Source: Siphlonurus alternatus (lineage: Eukaryota; Arthropoda; Insecta; Ephemeroptera; Siphlonuridae). From it: 64,000 nt of DNA. Below are positions 1 through 9,870 of this stretch, piece after piece (position 1 is the stretch's first letter; every line of letters begins with the position of its first letter). Below the pieces are notes generated by a model that had not been told where the DNA came from, did no database searches, and saw only the letters and a program-made list of their open reading frames with translations. The stretch is from positions 24,472,069-24,536,068 of the forward strand of contig OX463788.1 of the NCBI GenBank assembly GCA_949825025.1, written 5' to 3'. The translations under genes were made by a program, and so were the position numbers.

Positions 1-60
1 AACGTTAGAATTGAAAGTTAGGCAGGACTGCAGGTTCAAATCTCGGTGACTTCAAAAATA
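1..60 (+). repeat. possible 3' part of a tRNA-derived SINE (window edge)
   Basis: A stretch at about 31-50 (GGTTCAAATCTCGG) resembles the T-arm/B-box of a tRNA and is followed by A-rich sequence. No matching acceptor stem, anticodon arm or A box can be seen because the window begins here. A truncated SINE is more likely than a functional tRNA gene. Confidence 0.25.
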
Positions 61-501
61 AAAAATAGTCAGTTTAATATTTTTAAATTTTTAAAACATG
101 CAAATTATTAAGAAAAAATTGAGGAATTGAGTGGTGTAACTTACATTACAATTATTGCTAATGCAAATGAGCTATAATTGATTTTAAACAATACAGCCAT
201 GAATAGAATATATATAGAATTTAAATAAATATATAAATATAATAATAAATTCTTCAAAATGAAGAAAGAAATATTTTAGAAGAGTTTGTTTTATGGTTAA
301 AGGAAGTAATAAATCAGCACCATAAATGAATAAGAAATGTAGTAGAATGGAATTTATTCTACATCATTTCTACCAATGTTAAAAATGTGAAGACATCTAA
401 AACATTTCTTATTGAAACAAAGAAATGCTTTAGAATAAAGTTCTAACACATTTCTTTTATAATAAAAAGAAATGTGATAGAAGGAAAAAAGTTTTATGTG
501 G
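61..501. other. AT-rich non-coding stretch
   Basis: Very AT-rich sequence with no coding-like frame. It contains a local imperfect hairpin around 340-475 built from a motif resembling 'agaaatgtnntagaa' and its complement. Otherwise nothing recognisable. Confidence 0.5.
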
Positions 502-1453
502 GTATGACGTTTTTGAAGCATTTGCTTTCCGCAGCCCAAATAAAGGCTAAAATTTTTTTAAATAAAAAATTGATTCTATATAGCTCCTATAAACATCTCT
601 TCTAACCATAAAACTCCTAAAAATAAAAATATTTGTTTTTCTCAACTAATGGCACAGTACACGAAAAAGGATACAATTCGTTAAGGTATCTACTTTGCGG
701 GCCAAAAAATTCGATGTCATTCAAACTTTAAGAGAATTTTAATGACACCACTGAAATCCTCGTATCTTAATTAGTAAGAATCAAAAATAATCTCGATGTA
801 CCTCTCGAGTATTTCCTCGCAAAAGCTACTGGGGGTTGGGGGTTAATATCAGGTCAGTCCAATAAGGAGATGGGCTTGGGTCAATAGATTTCGATGAATT
901 TCACATATGTTACACATCTAACCTAGTTTGATGAGTTTTGGGCATTATTTTTTGAAATTTCAAAAAAACCCGAATTTCAGGAATTTTCAAAAAATCAATA
1001 AAGAGGGCATCAATCTCGAGAGATAAAAAAAATTGTATCTTAAATTCTGCTCCATGCATAGAATTATAATTTAAATTTTTTCAAGTTTGTAGTCAGATTG
1101 CCAAACTTTTTTGCATTGAAAATTTTGACCTTGAAAATTTATTAAGGTCAAAGGTCAGAGGTCAAACTACAAAAAGCGTATAACTTCATACCAAAGCACA
1201 TTGTTAAAAAAATCGAGATACAGGTTTTAAACAATGTTTATCCTTCTATAAAAAACCGTTTTCAAATTTATGTAGAAATTCAAAATTTTGAAATTACGAT
1301 TTTTTTTATTAATTATTCCGAGGTTTAAAAAAAAAAAATAGAGTTTTGTCATGAATTTTACACAGGTTACTCATCTGACCCAGGTTTATAAGATTGGGAA
1401 ATAATTTTTTCAAATTTCAAAAAAACCGGAAAATCAAAATTTGACCGTTAATT

Positions 1454-1493
<40 letters not shown>

Positions 1494-2406
1494 AAATTTG
1501 AAAAAATTATTTTCAAACCATATCAACTTAGGTCAGATGAGTAACCCGTGTAAAATTCATGACAAAACTCGAAAATATTTTTCAAAAAACCTCGGAATAA
1601 TTAATAAAAAAAATCGCAATTTCAAAATTTTGAATTTCTCCATAAATTTGAAAATGTTTTTTTATAGAAGGATAAACATTGTTGAAAACCTATATCTTGA
1701 TTTTTTTTAACAATGTGCTTTGGTATGAAGTTATACGCTTTTTGTAGTTTGACCTCTGACCTTTGACCTTAATAAAATTTCAAGGTCAAAATTTTCAATG
1801 CAAAAAAGTTTGGCAATCCGACTACAAACTTGAAAAAATTTAAATTATAATTCTATGTGCAGCAGAATTTAAGATACAATTTTTTTTTCTCTCGAGATTG
1901 CCCTCTTTATTGATTTTTTGAAAATTCCTGAAATTCGGGTTTTTTTGAAATTTCAAAAAATAATGCCCAAAACTCATCAACCTAGGTTAGATGTGTAACA
2001 TATGTGAAATTCATCGAAATCTATTGACCCAAGCCCATCTCCTTATTGGACTGACCTGATATTAACCCCCAGCCCCCAGTAGCTTTTGCGAAGAAATACT
2101 CGAGAGGTACATCGAGATTATTTTTGAATCTTACTAATTAAGATACGAGGATTCCAGTGGTGTCATTAAAATTCTCTTAAAGTTTGAATGACATCGAATT
2201 TTTTGGCCCGCAAAGTAGATACCTTAACGAATTGTATCCTTTTTCGTATGTACTGTGCCATTAGTTGAGAAAAACAAATATTTTTATTTTTAGGAGTTTT
2301 ATGGTTAGAAGAGATGTTTAGGAGCTATATAGAATCAATTTTTTATTTAAAAAAAATTTAGCCTTTATTTGGGCTGCGGAAAGCAAATGCTTCAAAAACG
2401 TCATAC
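502..2406. mobile_element. 1.9-kb palindromic foldback element
   Basis: The left end (gtatgacgtttttgaagcat) is repeated in reverse complement at the right end, which finishes in cgtcatac at 2406. The arms are about 930 bp each and match almost throughout with scattered substitutions and small indels. The centre is a poly-T run at about 1459-1492. No transposase frame is visible; short frames in the arms are mirror images of each other and are not genes. No clear target-site duplication flanks it. It may be a non-autonomous foldback transposon or a local inverted duplication. Confidence 0.85.
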
Positions 2407-2777
2407 TTGGCTTACGGGGAACCGGTATAACAAAAAATCTAAAACCCGTAGAGAAAATCTGAAAGCATTGCAGGATGTTGTAAATAAATATGGTTGTGCA
2501 TCCATAGAAAAGATCAAATTTAATCTATGCATAATATTTTCCGAGTTACTGTGTGGAGCCGCCGTTCGCTACATTTGCATTCTGATGCCATTTCGTAATT
2601 GCCCATAATCCCTTAATTTTGAATATTTTTGAAAAATACAAAAACTATTTTTGTAGGTTCATTATACGAAACATACACCCTGTGATTTTTATCAAAATCA
2701 AAGAACTTTTATATTTGGTGGTGTAGAGGTGGCCATGGCACTATATATATAGCTATAATGACGTGAAATGGTTCATA

Positions 2778-2844
<67 letters not shown>

Positions 2845-3069
2845 CTCCTCAAATAATATATTATTCAACCCTATAATATAATTATATATAGCTATTAAGG
2901 AGTTAAATTTGGTTGACATTTTTATATATTAGTATTAATTATTTTTAATTATAAACTTGGAGAAAAATTAACATTATATATTGTATATATTGTATGACCA
3001 TGCATGTATTATAGAAATATATATAATATAGATTCGATCCTCTGAAGGGTCTCTGAAACTCAGAGACCC
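2407..3069. other. unassigned AT-rich stretch with a short coding-like scrap
   Basis: The + frame through 2407-2520 reads as a Lys/Arg-rich peptide (residues like KTRRENLKALQDVVNKYG) that looks faintly protein-like. It is short, has no recognised family and directly abuts the foldback. A (TA)n tract follows at 2785-2839. A tiny perfect hairpin (ggtctctgaaactcagagacc) lies at about 3049-3069, directly before the next element. Confidence 0.35.
2785..2839. repeat. (TA)n microsatellite
   Basis: An almost uninterrupted TA dinucleotide run. Simple sequence; length is probably polymorphic. Confidence 0.95.
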
Positions 3070-3073
3070 TTAA

Positions 3074-3478
3074 GGTATTAGAGATAATACACGGATCAGC
3101 TGGCCCACAATGCTAAAAAAATCCCGGGCCATTCATAAAAATTATGAAAAAAATTTAAAACGTTCTCCTCTACATCCCCTATCAGTAGGTAAAATATCAG
3201 GTATACAAAAACGAGCTAGTTTTCGAGTTATGAATTTTTAAAGTTGACTAATTTAACATATGGAGGAATGGAACTTCGATCCATGTTAAATTTATGTATT
3301 ATATTATAGTCATCAACTTTGAAAATTCATAACTCGAAAACCAGCTCGTTTAATTTTGTATACCTGATATTTTACCTACTGATAGGGGATGTAGAGGAGA
3401 ACATTTTTAAAAAATTTCGTAATTTTTATGAATGGGATTTTTTTAGCATTGGGCCAGCTGATCCGTGTTATCTCTACC
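3074..3478. mobile_element. TTAA-flanked palindromic MITE, family A (copy 1)
   Basis: The element is palindromic over its whole 405 bp and is bounded by TTAA on both sides (3070-3073 and 3479-3482). The right terminus reads gatccgtgttatctctacc, and the left terminus is its complement with small insertions. It shares its internal sequence (e.g. ctcctctacatcccctatca) with the copies at 9.5, 17.0, 39.3 and 62.0 kb. TTAA duplication is typical of piggyBac-type transposition. No coding capacity, so it would depend on a transposase encoded elsewhere. Confidence 0.85.
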
Positions 3479-3482
3479 TTAA

Positions 3483-4601
3483 AGGGTCCCTGCTCTGAAC
3501 TGTATGGAGGTAAATTTTTAAAGTTTTGCCGGTTCTGTATTTATATGTAGGCTTTTAAAATTACTCACTAGATGTCATGAGGATCCTAAACTCAAGTTTC
3601 ATTAGTTTTCTGTTTTCTTACACACAAGTAAAATGTCAGAACTCTTGAAGGACTGCAAGTTATCTCAGACGAAACACTCAAAAAAGAAGGAAACCTTGTG
3701 ATTAGGTTGTTATATTGACTTATTTTCGTGTTAACGAGAGTTTCAACTCTGGTGTTGGTACTTGTGCAAGTTACCAGATAGCTGTCATAAACTGGAAATC
3801 TGCAAATTAAGGACCACGCCCCACGCCGGCGACAGCAATAATCATCTTATTTTTATTTTTCACCGAAACATCGTACGTTCAGCATTCTATTCGGCTGTAC
3901 CTGTAGTATGTTAGAGGTAAGAAAGTTTCATATAACTAGTAATGTTCTTTCAAAATTATCAGGCACTTCCCAAAATCTGTAGAGTGTAGACAGGCTGTAG
4001 ACACCAAATGTCGATCCTTTGCCAGAGCATGAAGGACAGAAAATGTTCTAAATATTATGCATAATTATACACTAAGCACTTCTACCACTGTTTGTTCTGA
4101 TCCTGTATATATGCATACTGCAGGCATATTCTGTACAGTGCACAGCCCTGTTTTGGTTCGGACCTGCTTTTAGGCTCCTTATAGGCAAAAAAAGTAAAAA
4201 AAGAAAATTGTATGCATACATAACTGATTAACAAACCCTCCCTTCCATGAAAATCACAAATGCAATACCTTGATAATTTTTTTACTGGTTAAAAAAAAAA
4301 AATCAAAAACGAATAAAAACAGGGTTTTTAACAAATAATTCGTTTTTATTTTTTCTTCATTAACTATATATTATGCATATAGTAAAAAAAATATCACGGT
4401 ATTGCAGTTATTATTTTTATGAAAAGGCTGATTTGGTTAATGGGTTACAATTTTATTTTTTTACTTTTTTTGGCTATATAAGGAGTCCAAAAGCAGGCCT
4501 GGACCAAAACCGGAACATTTTTTTTTTTATGTCCCTCCACACAAATTTTTTTTTACTCAAAGAGATGCTCTGATATGGAACTGAAATTATGATAAACTCA
4601 A
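3483..4601. other. non-coding stretch
   Basis: No coding-like frame. From 4110 onward it contains the first copies of the 9-mer TATGCATAC (4110, 4211) that recurs to 5549 and 7560. Around 4290-4345 there is a weak inverted repeat of A-rich sequence. The rest is featureless. Confidence 0.4.
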
Positions 4602-5067
4602 AATAGGTGACTTGTCCTTACACTGATCCTCGCCATCTGTGCGAGTGGCGCTGCAACTTCGTGTACGGTCATAGCATGTAGAAACGAAATAATACATTGC
4701 GAAGATAGGGGAAAAATTTTGTGAACCGCGAGTTAGGTACGAAAGAAAATAAAAAGTTAACATTTTTCACTGCCAAAACGTGGTTTAACTATTCTAGTTT
4801 GCTTCAGTGCAATTGTTTTCACCCTAGCACTGCTCAATTCCAAATACTAGCGAGATAAAGACAACTACCTCGGGCCACCGCGGCTCGTGTGTGACGCCAT
4901 GCTGCCAAGCGATTCTGCGATTGGTTGACCACAGAGCAGCCATTGATGGATTAGAACGGCATGACGTCATGCTGTCAAGTGATTGGTCGACTTTGAACTG
5001 CAAGTTGCAAAAAGTTGCAGCGCCACTCACAGATGGCGAGGATCAGTGTAAGGACAAGTCACCTATT
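4602..5067. mobile_element. palindromic element with 65-bp terminal inverted repeats
   Basis: The left end (aataggtgacttgtccttac) recurs in reverse complement at 5048-5067. The inverted repeats include the stem core gatcctcgccatctgtg and gtggcgctgcaac, about 65 bp in all. The interior is not palindromic and is GC-richer, with CCAAT-type motifs (gattggttg, gattggtcg) and a perfect ATGACGTCAT site at 4961-4970. Short opposed frames in the middle are not convincing genes. Confidence 0.75.
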
Positions 5068-5420
5068 GCTGCATTCTTTTGAACATGTTGGTAATTTTTT
5101 CAAAACTTTAAGAACCCTAAATATGGCAGATAAAAATTGTTAAAAGTGCGAAATGTCTTAAGGGGGTCCGTTACCGGGCTACGTGGTGTATGCATACTCA
5201 AAGGTTATGTATGCCTCTACATATGATTTTGATACACTAAACCTTCAGTCTTGGTCTGGTGTCATATATGCCTGTCTGGTCCAAACTATGCATACAGTGT
5301 GTTATGTATGATTTTTAGAATTATGCATATTCTCAAAGCTTGATTTATACTACTGTAAACGACAAGATATATATGCATACTGCACAGTATTCATAATTAT
5401 TAGTATATATTATATATATA

Positions 5421-5455
<35 letters not shown>

Positions 5456-5898
5456 CACTGTATATACATATATGCCTACTGTATATGCATGTGCATGATA
5501 ATTTTTGTTTGATCTTTGGAAGCTGAAACACAGTGTTATATATGCATACTGCACATACATGTATGCCTACAGTACAGTACATAGCGACTTTTTAAAAATA
5601 TAGCCCATGTACAATTCTTAAAGTTTAAAGTTGGAAAACTGTACAGCATATTATGATTGCATGCATTTTTCTTCTTTTGCCTCTAATAGTGAAAATGTCT
5701 ACAACTTACTTTATAACTTTATTCAAAGAGCAAATATTAGACTATAATTTCTATTTCATTACACTATCCTATACAATAGAAAAAAAAAAAAAAAGTAAAT
5801 ATAAAGCACAAAAATCACAAAAAGCATGCTTTTAATTACTAAAAAAAAAATGATCTTCTTCCTAAAGTACCGCTAAGGACCGAGCTGGCTGAAGAGGT
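5068..5898. other. non-coding stretch with TATGCATAC motif cluster and (TA)n
   Basis: Contains exact TATGCATAC at 5189, 5287, 5372 and 5541 plus relatives such as atatgcctactg. A broken TA tract lies at about 5405-5453. No gene seen. Confidence 0.5.
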
Positions 5899-6945
5899 TT
5901 GGGTACACACCTTTCTCTACTCCTTCCTTTATTATTTCTGATTTATATAGAGGATTTGCCAAGAGGAGTGAAGTCGAAGGTGAGACTGTTTGCAGATGAC
6001 AGTGTTGTGTACAGGAAGGTGGAAAGTGAGGATGATGTTGTTGAACTTCAGCAGGATCTTGATATTTTGCAAGGGTGGGTTGATGATAATGGGATGAATT
6101 TGAATGTGGCAAAGTGTTGTGTGGTTGTGTCTGGCAGGAAAAAGACAAGGAGGGAGTTGCAGTATATATTGGGGGGTGAAATTTTGAAAGAAGTTGAGAA
6201 GTACAAGTATTTGGGTGTGGTGTTGCACAGAAAATCGCTGTGGAATGAATGTATTAAGTATGTTACTTCTATTGTAAGAGTAGAAAGTTCTTGGAGTTTG
6301 TTATGAGAAATCTGAAGGGAGCTAGTATGTTCGTGAGAGATAGCGCTTATAGAGCCATGGTGAGACCGATGCTTGAGTATGGATGCAGTGTTTGAGATCC
6401 ATACAGGAGTGTTGGGGTGAAGGAGTTGGGGAAGGTGCAGAGAAGAGCAGCGAGAAGAGTTATGGGGCGTATGGGAAGATGGAAGTTGGTGGGAGATGGA
6501 AAGGAGGTCAGAAAAGAGTTTGAGAGTGTAACTGCGATGATTGATAAGTTGGGGTGGGAGTTGCTGGAGTGGAGGAGAGAAGGAGAAATTGTAGACTTGG
6601 TGTTATGTATAAAATAACAAGAAATAGTGAGGGTTGGAGGGAGTTGAGCTCTCGTATTAAGAGAGGTGTTTACATTGGAAGGAGTGATCACAGTTGGAAG
6701 TTGGATTTTGTCGGCAGTAGAAGTGATGTGGGAAAATTTTCCTTCATTAACAGGACTGTAAGAGAGTGGAATTTGCTGAAGGCAGAAGTTGTTGAAGTGG
6801 AGAGTTATGAGTTGTTTAAGAGGGTTTTGAGACAGGCAAACCCTTCGCGAGCCACACCGTGGCGTAGCCACATTTGCCGCATTAATTTTATTATTATTTA
6901 TTATTATTCCCTAAAGCATGCTTTAATTTTTGTATCTTAATCCTA
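5899..6945 (+). mobile_element. decayed non-LTR retrotransposon (LINE), reverse transcriptase 3' part
   Basis: The + strand encodes the C-terminal half of a CR1/jockey-like reverse transcriptase. A fragment like LLFLIYIEDLP is followed about 12 residues later by the catalytic FADD box, and then by KYLGVVLH. Further on come the post-RT motifs RRAARRVMGRM, SVTAMIDKLGW, LEWRREG and FINRTVREWNLL. The copy is dead: it lacks the 5' part, the frame shifts near 6290, a TGA (6393-6395) replaces the Trp codon expected in a CSVWDP-like motif, and it shifts again near 6600. A 3'UTR-like tail with TTA repeats (6880-6910) follows. The + strand is strikingly poor in C. A long open frame on the opposite strand here is only its shadow. 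Confidence 0.9.
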
Positions 6946-7011
6946 TCTCCTATTTCACCTAAATACTAGCATATTTATATATGCACAAAATAAAAAAAAA
7001 AAAATCTGGGG

Positions 7012-7073
7012 GCATACATGACCAAAATGTGTCAATTGCCCCAAAATACCAACCAACCAACCAACCAACCAAA
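7012..7073 (+). repeat. retroposon 3'-tail-like motif with (CCAA)n, copy 1
   Basis: Reads gcatacatgaccaaaatgtg, then caattgccccaaaatacc, then (AACC)n. The same segment recurs at 10417-10470 (+) and 15011-15065 (-). A conserved terminus followed by a microsatellite tail is typical of the 3' end of a LINE or SINE. Whether it belongs to the LINE just upstream is uncertain. Confidence 0.6.
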
Positions 7074-7797
7074 ATAAAAAATCACAACAAACCATGTAAT
7101 TTTACGGGCAAGGACTGCTTGGTCCACAAAGATCCGAAGTCAATACATCAATAAATTCAATTGTTCTTTTGGTCTTTAGAAAGGGTAAACCCAATATAGA
7201 TTAGGATACTTTATTTGACCACAGGCAGGCGGTACATTATACAGTAACAATAAATTATTACAATACAGCATTAGTTGTGTCAATAAAATAAAAAAATAAT
7301 AATAAATAACTGAAACATAAACAAAAATCACACGAATATATCAGTCTTGTCAAGAAAACAACAGTACAGTATTATTTTGCAGTATCCAGAAAAAACAAAA
7401 CAAGTGCAGAATATAGTTTACTGTACATTTAAATCAAAGAAACAAACTGTATGTATACATATTATTAATTATGAATACATCCTTGTATATTTTTTTTAAG
7501 TATGTTGAAGTATAATTATCTTAATCTATTATTTTAAATTCACTATGAAAAAATAAATGTATGCATACCTCATAATATTCTGTACATATAAGTGTGTAAG
7601 CACTTTTTTTTTATCAATTTTTTTAACAATTTTTTTTAAACAGTGTATCATTTTTTTTATATTTCTTAGAAGGCTGGGAAGTTGATCATAAAATTTTGCA
7701 GTTTGATAATATGAGCGTTTTTCTGTGATTTATTTACTGTACTATGTTTTGGTATAACAACTTTATAACTATTTCTTGTATTACTGTATATATGTAT
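7074..7797. other. AT-rich non-coding stretch
   Basis: A- and T-rich sequence with no coding-like frame or clear repeat, apart from one TATGCATAC at 7560. Confidence 0.5.
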
Positions 7798-8147
7798 ATG
7801 CAGGGATACAGGAAATCAGCCGAAAAGGAAATAAACCGAAAGGGAAATAAACCGAAAAGAAATAAACCGAAGAGGAAATGAACCGAAATTTAAAACGTCG
7901 TGGAGGGGGTTAGCTCCGCCTCAAAGAAAAGGCGCAGCTCATAAAAATGCTATTGGCAACATCGCACACCTATTTCGGTTGATTTCCCCTTTGATACATT
8001 TCTTTTCGATTCATTTCCTTTTCAATTTTTAACATTCCATTTAAATATTTTTGGTAACAGAATATTAACACATAATATATGTTTCTATTTATTTTATCAT
8101 TTTATTTTTTCGGTCCATTTCCTTCCCTTTTCCTATATCTTCATTTT
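7798..8147. mobile_element. Foldback-type element, 16-bp repeat arms (copy 1)
   Basis: The left arm is a short array of a 16-bp unit (AAACCGAAAAGGAAAT and variants), the right arm is the complementary array (tttcggtt..atttcc), and a GC-richer spacer of about 100 bp (7895-7965) lies between. Arm structure, spacer (gttgcca.. and gaggcgg/ccgcctc motifs) and outer end (atgcagggatacagg) are shared with the larger copy at 13058-13560. Arms made of tandem short repeats are the hallmark of Foldback (FB) transposons. The right arm is more decayed than the left. Confidence 0.8.
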
Positions 8148-8658
8148 TGTAAAATTCTATACATGTGCATATTAATATTACATAAATGTATTAACAATTT
8201 TACTGAAGACTCGTAACTTATTTGAACTAAAATTTAGAATTCAGTATATTTTTCTATTCTTTTCGTCAGTAAATTTAGATTAATTTCTTTTTCCATTCTT
8301 TCTTTTTCAATTAATTTCCTCTCATTTTAAAAGTTCAAATAAAAAGTTCATTTTATTTATTTCACATGTTATCATATTTATAATAGTTAGCGACTGAGGA
8401 CATAATATAGACTTGATTGCTGCTTATTTTTAAATGAGACTCGGGAAGAGAGATACAGTTAGTCGCTACCTGCTCGCAGCAGAAAGAGGGGAGAAAGAGA
8501 ATATTGGGCAAGATCGTGTTTGAAAATATAGGAACACTTGAGTGGGAAAAATACACTTATAGTTTTTTGGTGGCGAGTTTTTTTCTAAGAGTTCTACCGT
8601 GTACTGTTCCATATTCTTACAGTACTTAAACCTGATTTATTTTGTTTATTGCAGTTTA
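8148..8658. other. non-coding stretch
   Basis: T-rich, with some degraded ttcctttt-type matches that could be a decayed extension of the preceding right arm. The minus frame at 8362-8556 is not convincing. Confidence 0.4.
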
Positions 8659-9049
8659 GGGTAAGATAACACGAACAATCGATTGTTGTAGTCCCATTTG
8701 ATTTACATGTAAACCTTATAGCAACCTCATAATGATTCTGAATTTTTTTTTGAGAGACAGTTTTTAGCACCAAAAAAATGTGGAAAAAATTTCAAAACAA
8801 TCGGACGATTTAATTTTTTAAAATTAATTTCTTAGTTTAGGTCTCCATGCATGGGAAAGCCCTATACTGAAAATTTAAAATATTAATTTAAAAAAATTGA
8901 ATCGTCCGATTGTTTTGAAATTTTTTACACGTATTTTTGGTGCTAAGAACTGTCTCTCAAAAAAAAATTCCGAATTATTATGAGGTTGCTAAGGTTTACA
9001 TGTTAATCAAATGGGACTACAACAATCGATTGTTCGTGTTATCTTACCC
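8659..9049. mobile_element. palindromic MITE, family C (copy 1)
   Basis: A 391-bp palindrome with ends GGGTAAGATAACACGAAC and its complement, flanked by TTTA on the left and TTAA on the right (a one-base-decayed TTAA duplication). The inner part carries atcggacgatt-type arms around a short centre, ctccatgcatgggaaagccc. Related copies lie at 28.7 and 31.2 kb. Its termini resemble those of family B, so the families probably used related transposases. Confidence 0.85.
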
Positions 9050-9261
9050 TTAAGTAAAAACCAAAATCTATAGTATATAGCTTTTGGTAAAACCACTAAA
9101 CACAAAATTCACTTTGTTTATTATATGCCAGCACAATATAATTATTTGCATTCTGGCGCACCTCGATCAGAGAGCTCCCTCTATTATACCAGGGGCATGA
9201 CGTCAGCGCAATTCACTCTATAAGACTCGGATCATGTCTCTGTGCGTAGAAATTTTGGCTG

Positions 9262-9263
<2 letters not shown>

Positions 9264-9309
<46 letters not shown>

Positions 9310-9310
9310 T
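9264..9310. repeat. (TTTA)n microsatellite
   Basis: About twelve TTTA units. A + frame across it gives only a low-complexity peptide and is not a gene. Confidence 0.95.
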
Positions 9311-9502
9311 CATGTGGATGTACATAATACAACATAGAGACAAAAAACTTATAAATACCTTAAAAATTAAACATGATACAATATTATACTGTATTAATGC
9401 ACTTGGAATTATCAATAAAAATTTAAACAAACATTAATTAAAATGCACATAAATCATGATAATACATCATAGTAGCATTAATCCACTATGTTATATTCTT
9501 AA

Positions 9503-9866
9503 GGTAGAGATAATACGGATCAGCTGGCCCAATGCTAAAAAAATCCCATTCATAAAAATTATGAAAAAAAATTAAAATGTTCTCCTCTACATCCCCTATC
9601 AGTAGGTAAAATATCAGGTATAAAAAAACGAGCTAGTTTTTGAGTAACGAATTTTTAAAGTTCTCTAATTTAACATGGAGGAATAGAAGTTCCATGTTAA
9701 ATTAGTCAACTTTAAAAATTAATAACTCGAAAACTAGCTCGTTTTTGTACACCTGATATTTTACCTACTGATAGGGGTGTAGAGGAGAACATTGTAATTT
9801 TTTTCATAATTTGTATGAATGGGATTTTTTTTAGCATTGAGCCAGCTGATCCGTGTTATCTCTACC
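9503..9866. mobile_element. TTAA-flanked palindromic MITE, family A (copy 2)
   Basis: A 364-bp palindrome between TTAA at 9499-9502 and 9867-9870. The terminus GGTAGAGATAATACGGATC and the interior match the copy at 3074-3478 closely, with a shorter centre (taacatggaggaat). No coding capacity. Confidence 0.88.
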
Positions 9867-9870
9867 TTAA

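Noticed and set aside
6347..6871. 174-codon minus-strand frame
   Set aside because: Antisense shadow of the LINE coding strand; its openness follows from the skewed base composition.
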